Shown in pieces: positions 55,981 through 64,000 of a stretch of DNA of 64,000 nucleotides. The position numbers and the translations under genes are program-made. Positions within the stretch are counted from its first letter, which is position 1; every line of letters starts with the position of its first letter. The notes beneath the pieces are model-generated. The model was given only the letters and a program-made list of their open reading frames with translations. It had not been told where the DNA came from and searched no databases. The stretch comes from Acanthaster planci (Eukaryota > Echinodermata > Asteroidea > Valvatida > Acanthasteridae): contig NW_019091629.1 in the NCBI RefSeq assembly GCF_001949145.1, forward strand, positions 364,231 through 428,230, written 5' to 3'.

Positions 55981-57889
55981 TAAATCGGATTGCTATTGAT
56001 GAATGATTAGAGTCCCTCCCCTTCCCCCGATAAAACTCCTTCCTCCCCCGAAAACAAATCCTGGCAAAGCCCATTTTACTGCCTTCCCTTTGTACAAGAG
56101 GATTGTCTTTCTTTTAGCAATTTTTTTGCTCAAAATGTACGTTGCTACATTAGTGCTAAACATGCAAGTCACTGTTTCCATTTAATAATAAGTAGTTTGC
56201 TGTAGTAATTCTTATGTCGTGTTTTGATAGCTGCATGGCATATGTTTTGACATTGGTGGATTTTTCTGTAGCGTGGAATGAATCAAAGCCAACAGACAAG
56301 TTTAATTCAAAGACTTTGACCCCGTCAAATTTTGAAAAAAAAAATGGTACACTATGAGAAGACTGCAACTGTCTGTATACAATACACTCGGCTACAGGAA
56401 ACATAGCTGTAACTGCACTTTTATGGTCGAAATTGAAAGATAACCTTCCGGTCAAGGTATAATAAACAGAGATGGGGGGGGGGGCACTGATCGTGGTTGT
56501 TGGCCCATCGTTAACGGTGCAGTACTGCTTGAGATTGTCAGGCCCTCAGGGGGTGATCCATTTCATGATTGTTGTATGTTGTCGTTGTCATTGTTCAGTT
56601 GTCGCTGCTGCTGAGTGCTCGCGAGCCTGTAACTGTAGTCTTGTGACGGAAAGACTGGTGGGTTTAACTTAAGGACAAGCAAACTGTGACAAAACAGTAA
56701 GTCCCCTTCCCCCTTCTTGCTGGCCCAATCGCTATAGAAAACTGGGGATAGAGTCACTCAGTTAGGGGAGCAGAGAGGGATGAGAATATTTCCACTTAAC
56801 CCGCAGGATTCCCATAATTATTCCCAATATGAGGACTGATAGCAAGTCTAGTGTTCCACACGGCGCTGCGCAGTCAGACAGTGAACTCAACGAAGAAAAG
56901 TCTGTGTGTCAAGGAAGATACATGTACCTGTACATGTATAAAGTCGGTACTGAATCAACGTTACACTCCTTAATTAAGTCTTACCGCCCATGGTCTTACC
57001 ATGTTTCAGTGAATCAGATGATCAGATATATACGTAAAAATCGATTTAGTAGGCCCACAGTTAACTTGAGCACGCCGAAGAACTAACCTGAACTTCAAGA
57101 AAGGCACTGAGTTTTGATTCCTAATTGGACCTTGTCGTTTCTGTCTCCCATTCAACTTGCGACCGGCCAGCCAGGCACTTCACGGTGGTTGCTGATGCCA
57201 AATTGTTAAGCACTTCCGGCACTGTATCCTGGTCTTACTGCTGTGAAAGGCAACTTGGGTCAACAATAATAAGCCGATTCGCGGAACGCTGAGAGGCACA
57301 CACTGCGCACAGCATTGGTGGTAGGGAGCGCCACACGCTATCATGTTTACTCAGGATTTATCAGCTCTGCTCTGTGGAATATCTTGGTTTGCTTTGAGTT
57401 TTCTGTAAGTATAATACAAGCCAACAGATACCGTATATGCTTCGTTTAATCAATGCCTAGATTATTCAAAAGGTAAATTGAGGCTCGTGTACTGAGGGCT
57501 TACAGACTTCATGATGCCTCTGTTGCCTGTTGGTGCGAAAACCATATTTAAAAAACTTTTCCAAATTATTTAGACTTTGGGCATACAACAGTTCAGCGAT
57601 TCTTTTGTGCGAATTTTAAATCCAATATTGGCCCCTTATTATCGAATTCTTTCGGCAGACGGTTTGGGCTTTGGCTCTCTCTCATGCAGTGTGTGAACAG
57701 CCTGTAAAATGTTGGCATGAATGATGATAGTGAAACAAATAATGCGTAAAAGCCTAGCATTTTTAAATGACTTGCATGATTTGGTAACAGTGCATGAGAA
57801 CAAAAAGAGAACAAGTTTCCATTTTTTAGAATTATTATCAAGAGAAACATGTGTGTGACCAAATGAAGTATAACCCAGCGTCATATTTT

Positions 57890-60420
57890 ACAATGCAAGA
57901 AATGACCTGCTCTCTTGTTTTTATTTTTCGTATTGTGCTCAAATACAAGTATTTGTGACTCGAATTGACCCAAGCGAAATACTTGACTCGACGTTTTTAC
58001 CAGCAGACTCAACTCGACTCGAGTCATTTTGTCACAATGACTTGTTGCAACTCTCCCCTTAAACTTAAACATTAATTTCTTCTCAAAGTAAGATTCAGAA
58101 GTAAATATTTTGGTATGAAATAAAACTAATAACGTTTTCTACTTTATCCTGATAACTGCATTTCAGGTTCATGTTATGTTGCAAATAAATTTTCAATTAC
58201 GTAACACAACTTCGAAAATTTAACACTCCTAAGTTCAACGTGGTACCAAAAATAAGTGTTTCTGGCCATTAATTTGAGAGAAATAATTGTTACTTTTGGG
58301 TTGCAGGGAAGCAGATGCAGAATTCTTTTTGTCCTTGAAAGGCAAGTTTGTATTTTTAGATTATTAAGCTGATGGGCATTTTCATCAGCTCAGATCTTTG
58401 AGTAATTGAGAAAATATCGATTAAAAGAGTGGATACTGATAAAGAAGATGTATATGACGAAGCAGAAATTAGCAATAGAGTTTTGCGCGTGTTTATTATT
58501 TTTTTACAAAATAGCTGCTCTTGTTAGGCAGCTAAAATAACCAAAATCAATTAAGCTAAAACAAAAAGTATCAAAAGACAGATATAAGGCCATAAAACCA
58601 ACTAAACAGATACATTACAAACAACATAAGGCGTAACGTAGTTTCTGACATACAAGAGAACTGAATTGGTGATAAATCTTGGCTGAAAATTCATGAAAAT
58701 AATGAAAATAATAAAATGATGATTTCAATCTCTCTTGATACCTCTTGTTGTTTTGCAGAATTGAACAATAAACAAAAATTGAATTAAAGAGCGCCCATTC
58801 GGCCTTGGTCTCACTTAAATGAGACACAGAAGTAAAGAATGCATTAAACCTTTTTCTGGCCCTTTAAAATGATTTCGCAAATATTTTCCTATATTTTGTT
58901 TTGTTTCACACTGGCTCGTATTCTTATTATGCCGTCTTCAAGCATAATTTTCCGGCTAACCCCAAGCTCATATCTGGTTTATCCAAACCAGAACCCTAGC
59001 TTCTCCAACTCATCATCAGTTGGTCAACGCTTATCGGCATTTTAGTCAGCGGATGTATATCAATGTATTCTAGGACATCACGTGGAAAAACAATTGTAGT
59101 AACCTCCTTGCGGAGGTCAAGTACAGTCCGGATGTAGTTCCTGGGCTAGCTATAAGGGTGCACTGAACTAATTCAAGCTGCATTGAAAACAGTGTAAAAC
59201 CAACAAAGATTGGAGCCCCAAAGCAGGCAACTGAAGTCCCTGAGGCTTCTCAAACAAAAAACAATGTGTTTTTTGGTCCCTCAGATTTTATTTGATTTTC
59301 AATTTTTGGTAGGTTAACCAATGAATTTAATTACCCGCCCAAAACGAACTCCTCCCCCTCCAAGTGAATGTTCCCAAGTCTTCTCACTAGCCGTTTTTCA
59401 AATGACATCCCTCACCGTTCTCTGGCTCTTCTGATAGATTTTGACCACACTTTTGTCTGCTAGCTTTGCCCCCAGATGAGTCACCTCGAATCTACAGAGA
59501 TGATCCTTGGCCATACTGACACAATCCCTCAGTTTCGTGGCCCACACAGACCCCTCTTTTCGAAGGAATTTGTGGGGGTACTTTTTGAGCGCATCGGCTT
59601 GGCTGAGAATTTCCAAATTGGGTGGTGCACCCATAAAGACTTGAGTCAATGATTCCACTCGAGTTCAGCTCCGGTCATATTTTAGCAACTCGACTCAATT
59701 CTAGTTCCGACGGGTAAAATAAATGACTGGGCTCGACCCAGCGGGTAGATGACGCGTCCCAATTCATTGCAAGCAAAATGACTCCAGCCCTACATCAGAA
59801 GACTCGACTTGAGTGAAAGCAGAGACTTGTGTCTCAAAGCAAAACCAAACTTCTTTGTGACAAAAAAAATATTTGCAACGACGTACGGTGCTGGTTTATA
59901 GTGTTCACGTCATGTCGTATAGTATACCACATGTCTACACTATAGCGACCGTTCATGGTCTGTCCTCCAGGGTACAACATACGACATATCGGGCTCCACT
60001 TGCAGACATTGAGACAAGTTTCTACTTTCACATTTCGTCTTCCTGCAGTCAAACCATATATGTACGTGCGTGTAAACCACTCACAGAAGTCTGTGTATAC
60101 AGGATGTTACTTGGTTTAAATTGTGCATCTATTAGTTGGATGGCGGTCAGCTACCACCCCCTTCTTATTGTCATTAAGAGTTTAAAGAAAGTTGTGGTAG
60201 CCTGGATGTAAATCTTAAAAATAAAAGAAAAAGACTTGTCCTCTTTTGTTTATTTCATTGTGCTCAAATAATTGGGACTCAAATTGACTTGAGCCGAGTA
60301 CTTGACCTGACTCGACTACTCGCTGGGACTCGACTCGATTTCTTTACCTAATGACTGGATTCGACTCGACTTGAGTCACTATGGCTCGACTCTACTCGAG
60401 TAGCAAAACTTACTGATTCT
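57890..60420. repeat. TCGA-rich repeat complex (ACTCGAGTC-type)
   Basis: Clusters of GACTCGA/TCGAGTC words lie at 57950-58030, 59640-59830 and 60270-60420. The first and third share flanking sequence in the same orientation (TTGTGCTCAAATA, then GACTCGAATTGAC or close variants); the second looks inverted. It may be one composite or nested element. A 261 bp unrecognised frame lies inside it. Confidence 0.55.
59398..59658 (-). CDS. Unrecognised short open frame inside the TCGA-rich repeat
   Basis: 86 codons with a real ATG. The translation (SQADALKKYPHKFLRKEG, then WATKLRDCVSMAKDHLCRFE) has balanced charge and looks more protein-like than neighbouring frames. I do not recognise a family. No clear splice partner was found. 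It may be a remnant of a mobile-element protein or chance. Confidence 0.2.
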   Translation of the reverse strand: MESLTQVFMGAPPNLEILSQADALKKYPHKFLRKEGSVWATKLRDCVSMAKDHLCRFEVTHLGAKLADKSVVKIYQKSQRTVRDVI

Positions 60421-61519
60421 AATAAACTCTTTGCGACATACATGTGCACATGGACGTGTTGACCCTTGTTACTGTTCGAATGAAGTTCCGTGTCCAGTGA
60501 ATGCTCGACAAAAAGTACGTAACACAACGCTTCCAGCGTCCTGTAAGAGCAGTGGAGACTAGCTAATGTTGTCCTTGGGCTAACAAAGATTTCCTTTATA
60601 TGTGGTCAGATTCAAGGAGCAAACTAGTTTTCTTTGCTTGAAACCGTTAATTGTTCATGGCAATATTGCATCATTGGAAGGCCAGCGTTCTCTATCAACA
60701 ACCAGTAAACCACTGGTCCTTTCCAAACATTGTTTGGTGGATTTGTGATTCGTTTCCTCCAAAGTATCCTGGACTTGCCAAATGGAAAGTCCCGGAAATT
60801 TCATGTTGTGACTGCATGACACATTCTAAAACGTGCCAAAAACGTGCGCTACCAGTGCCAGAATCCTGAATGGGAAAGATGTCTTTAATTAAATGTTCTC
60901 TACTGCAATATGTAGAAGCTTCGGGATGAAAACCCCCTTAAAGGCTCAGACTGCTTTGACTTTCTTTTGTCTAAACCTTGTCAGAATTATGTTCCATACG
61001 TTGTTTACAGAAATAAAATATTTCTTTATGAGGGTACATGTATACATCTCTGAAGTTTCAATTCAATCTGAAGTACTCGTTGTTGAAGTCATTTGAAGTT
61101 CGATGTCGGCTTTACTAGAATCGGCCCATGTGCATTGGATACGCGAGAAGTCCACTTCTCTCGGAAAAAAAAATTAAGTGTCGAAAGAATGATGAGTCCC
61201 ATTTCCACAAATACTGATGTCAAACTGAACGCTAGATATTAGTAGATAAACTCCTCACGGTTCGGTGCGTGAAAGAATTCACGACCTCAGTATCGGGACA
61301 ATGGGGGGGGGACTCCACCCCGGCTCTTTAGGGTTCGACTGAACTAGAAATAAAACCAGACCAGTTGTTAAAGGCGCAGAAGGGTTTCAAAGAAAATGTC
61401 ATCGTTAACTGATAAATTCCAAAGTTGTTACTTTGCAGTAGTCCTAATGTTCTCAGGTTTACAAGGTTTGAAAGATCCGTTCCAAAACATGGGGGAAGGG
61501 ATACGCCAAAGCATCCCAG

Positions 61520-62190
61520 CCAAATTGGAGTCATGGCCCAAAGGTGGCCCAGGGATGGCTGGACGAGGCTGAAAAGGTTGGCCCAAGCCCGACTTGCCAC
61601 AGCTGGCCCAACTCCAGCTAGCCTTGGGCCTACTGCTACCGGGACTGGGTCAGGTCAGTTACAGCTCACCCGGGCCAGACCTTGGCCAGATGTGGTATGT
61701 CAGTGGTGGCCTAGAACTGGCAGCTGGTTGACTCAGAGCTGGTTCTAAAATCCCTAAAATCTAAAATCCCACTATTTGCTGAGTTCACATTAGTTACTTA
61801 TGAGTGTCGACGATATCTATGATGAGGCAACAGAGGTTCTAGACCCTCTAACATTCCTTGCAGAAGTCTATGTCTACCTAATTCAAACGCTATTTCAGTA
61901 GCTATTGTTTTGTGGTTATATAGCTCCATTTTGTAAAGGGTAAGGAGGTAATTCCATGGCCCTTCCATCTCTTTCGTACCGTCTACTTATGCCTGGACTT
62001 GGCCCAACCCTGACCCAAACCTGGCACCAGCTTCTATGGTATATGAAACAGTGCCAGCAGTGGGTCATCAATGGTCTATAGGACCGGCACTGCTGAGCCA
62101 TGGAGCTACAAACCCAGCTCTATGGCTGAGCAAACCCTTGCCGGATCATCCCACCTCTGGGCCAGGCCTGGGCCGACGATTTGGTGTTTG
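61520..62190. repeat. Degenerate GGCCCA/CTGGCC-rich repeat
   Basis: Two stretches (61520-61740 and 61985-62190) are built of irregular TGGCCCA, TTGGGCC and CCAGCTGG-type words in both orientations. No unit length is constant. It lies immediately upstream of the CUB exons. Confidence 0.5.
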
Positions 62191-62453
62191 CTGGAATGTC
62201 AGTTGTCTCCCTTTCCATTTCTGACATTACATAAACTTCTCTAGCCTTAAGTTCAAGGCGAATGTTGTAATTATTCATGCATCTTATTAGTCTATACGCA
62301 CAGCATCATTGTGCTTTAGTAAAGAATATATAACACACGATTCAGTCCCCGTGACTTTTAGTCGCATCCGCTAGTCTTTTTTTCTCGAGCTGTGTGCTTG
62401 CCACGCGCGGTTGCTGCGGTCGCCTTATGTAAAGGTTTCAACGACTTTTGCAG

Positions 62454-62687
62454 ATCAATCTCACCGGGACGAGCACTTCTCCATAGTGGCAACAGCTCGT
62501 CTCCCTCGCAATGCGGCGGAGTTCTCCGTGCCGGGTCGGGGGTCATCTCGTCGCCTATTCAGCCTGCAGGTGTCCCTAGTCGGTACCCTGACAATCTACG
62601 GTGTGGCTGGACCATCGTTACGCCTAAGAGTCGCCGTGTGAGGCTCGTTTTCTCGACTTTCGATCTGCAGTTCAGCGACCACTGCCA
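62454..62687 (+). CDS. CUB exon, N-terminal half
   Basis: It encodes an Ser-rich lead-in and then CGGVLRAGSGVISSPIQPAG through FSDHC. The exon start at the CAG ending at 62453 is the best acceptor, but the frame is open further upstream, so the left boundary is less certain. Confidence 0.75.
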
Positions 62688-63376
62688 GTGAGATCTGTTT
62701 TGGTCATTCTCTTGCTTATTTCAAAGAACTGTCCAATCATTCAGAAAAGTTTGTCTGTTGCACATGACCACAGTGTTACTGCCTTTTCTTTTGATGAAAA
62801 GTGAAAGAAAGTTATTGTACAATGAGTTATCTCAGTGGATAATCTGCATCATTTCTGTGCTTACCAAATTATTTTTACTTAACGAAGTCTACGAATTCTA
62901 TACAGTGTGTGGCACAAGTAGGGTATGGTACATGTAATATGGGGTTTCTTTTGCTGCCCACTTTCTGGAAGGGTGTATCTAATACAATAGGCCTACAGTG
63001 TTACAACAGAAGAACTCTTTTGTGTTTCAGACTTTGGAAAGGAAAGTGATCTCCTTATCGCCACTGAAAACTGCCAACAGTTTGATACATTTGGACACTG
63101 TTTGAAAACGGCTTGTGATATCATAAAAACAAGGAGAAGGATACAGTCTAGATTAAAGCTTGACACAAGCGAGTGTTCTTCCATTTTCAACTAACAGAGC
63201 CGATTATGTCAAGATCATCCAAGACGGGGAAAGTGAGACCGCCTCCTCAACCGTCTACTGCGGCCGGGATCAAGCCCTCCCTCCCCCGGTGTTGTCCACG
63301 GGTAGCGTGCTGCGCGTGCTGTTCGTCACGGACGGCAGTCTGGGCGGGGCGGGGTTCAGCGTGTTTTACCAATCAG
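62454..63376 (+). CDS. CUB-domain protein, two internal exons (partial)
   Basis: Exons 62454-62687 and 63198-63376 join in frame through a split Gln codon (donor GTGAGA, acceptor TTCAACTAACAG). They make one full CUB domain of about 110 residues. Visible are the four Cys (QCGG, LRCGW, DHC, VYCG), the YPDNLRCGW motif, the FxTFDLQ-type strand, the aromatic/acidic DYVKI strand and the LFVTDGS...GFSVFY ending. CUB domains are extracellular, disulphide-bonded modules of secreted or membrane proteins. The model begins after a TTTTGCAG acceptor and ends at a GTAAGC donor (phase 1). Exons on both sides are therefore missing, the downstream ones beyond the window. Which CUB protein this belongs to cannot be told. 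Confidence 0.82.
63198..63376 (+). CDS. CUB exon, C-terminal half
   Basis: It encodes ADYVKIIQDGESETASSTVY, YCG and the closing strand GFSVFYQS. It is distinctly GC-richer than the surrounding intron. Confidence 0.82.
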
Positions 63377-64000
63377 GTAAGCCCCGTCACTACTGAGAGA
63401 AATTCACCGTACTGTCAACCAAATTTGAGTGGTGAATGTCGCTGACTTCTTTCCATTCTACTGAACATTCTAAAGCCAGTGAAGAGAAGTGGTGACAATT
63501 TTATTCCACAGGAGAAAAAAACCCTAATAATTGCGTCATTATGTCAAAGAAGGCCTGATAGTTCTAAGTTTGCGCAATTTATTTATTTACTTTTGTATAA
63601 AATCGCTGTGTATATAGTATGCTGGTGTGAGATGTTGTTTTATAAAGAAAAATGCAATTCACTGGAGGTTGTAAAGTCAGATTTCCTACTTTCAAACAGT
63701 CCAAGTTCACGATACTAAAGCCCCCCGTTGTGGCACAGGTGGCTTGTGCGCAAAGCGCTCCTCTCTCACTACTGTAGTCCTTGGTTCAATTCCCGGTTTG
63801 GACCATATGTGAATCGAGTTGTCTCGGTGGTTCTTTCATGTGCAGCTAGGGATTTTCTCTAGGATTTCTGGTTTTCTTTCCTCCCAAAAAAACATATTCG
63901 ATCTCTGTAGGGCTATGTTCCGTGATTAAATAATGGCTCGACCACGTTGTAGCTGCGTCCTACGCAATTCAGGCCCTTAGCTGAAAGGAAGGATGACAAC
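63377..64000. other. Intron of the CUB gene running off the window
   Basis: Begins with the GTAAGC donor and contains the SINE fragment. No further exon before the window ends. Confidence 0.55.
63719..63895 (+). mobile_element. tRNA-like SINE fragment, different family
   Basis: A tRNA-like head has TGGCACAGGTGG (63731-63742) and GGTTCAATTCC (63783-63793) separated by AAGCGCTCCTCTCTCACTAC. A pyrimidine-rich body and an A run at 63886-63892 follow. I found no second copy in the window. Confidence 0.6.

Larger units (their letters stand above)
55981..62453. other. Spacer upstream of the CUB exons
   Basis: Dominated by the TCGA-rich complex and the GGCCCA-rich repeat. It probably also contains upstream exons of the CUB gene, which I could not identify. 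Confidence 0.45.

Noticed and set aside
1-64000. CRISPR array, operon or phage-like system
   Set aside because: The gene structure is clearly spliced eukaryotic, and no regularly spaced short direct repeats with unique spacers were seen.

Overview
The window looks like intron-rich metazoan nuclear DNA. Coding sequence is split by GT-AG introns of up to about 15 kb, tRNA-derived SINEs and short palindromic DNA transposons are scattered through it, and there are two assembly gaps (N runs at 17019-17160 and 53205-53492). Gene content (an EFCC1 homologue, a type I arginine methyltransferase, a CUB-domain protein) and the many TACATGTA palindromes suggest a marine invertebrate, most likely a non-vertebrate deuterostome (echinoderm, hemichordate or cephalochordate). 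The species cannot be named from the sequence alone.

Layout. Positions 1-5421 hold no recognisable gene and include the probable 3' flank of the next gene. Positions 5422-36691 on the minus strand are one large gene that I reassembled from six phase-compatible exons. It encodes a 726-residue EF-hand/coiled-coil protein of the EFCC1 (CCDC48) family. In its 15.3 kb fourth intron, on the opposite strand, sits a second gene (9609-14457, plus). It encodes a MULE-type transposase-like protein with a C-terminal SWIM zinc finger, still open over four exons (763 residues, 5' end missing). Positions 39913-50209 on the minus strand are a complete 13-exon type I protein arginine methyltransferase of 362 residues, most like PRMT6 with some PRMT2-like features. 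All twelve of its introns keep phase. At the right edge, two plus-strand exons (62454-62687 and 63198-63376) together form one complete CUB domain of a gene that runs out of the window.

Repeats. The introns and spacers carry two opposite copies of one tRNA-derived SINE (about 10018 and 43160) and another SINE-like copy at 63719. They also carry a two-copy palindromic MITE family (5225-5402 and 55809-55980), an unrelated hairpin (9131-9250), and a 640 bp element with about 34 bp terminal inverted repeats (47027-47670). Further repeats are a recent 165 bp tandem duplication (44980-45303), a tandem array interrupted by the first assembly gap, and a TCGA-rich repeat complex at 57.9-60.4 kb.

No prokaryote-like operon, CRISPR array, rRNA or intact tRNA gene was seen. 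The three multi-exon gene models and the CUB exon pair are supported by the agreement of splice sites, reading phase and conserved motifs. The genes are not obviously linked in one pathway. The most unusual arrangement is the open, intron-containing transposase-derived gene nested antisense inside the EFCC1-like gene.
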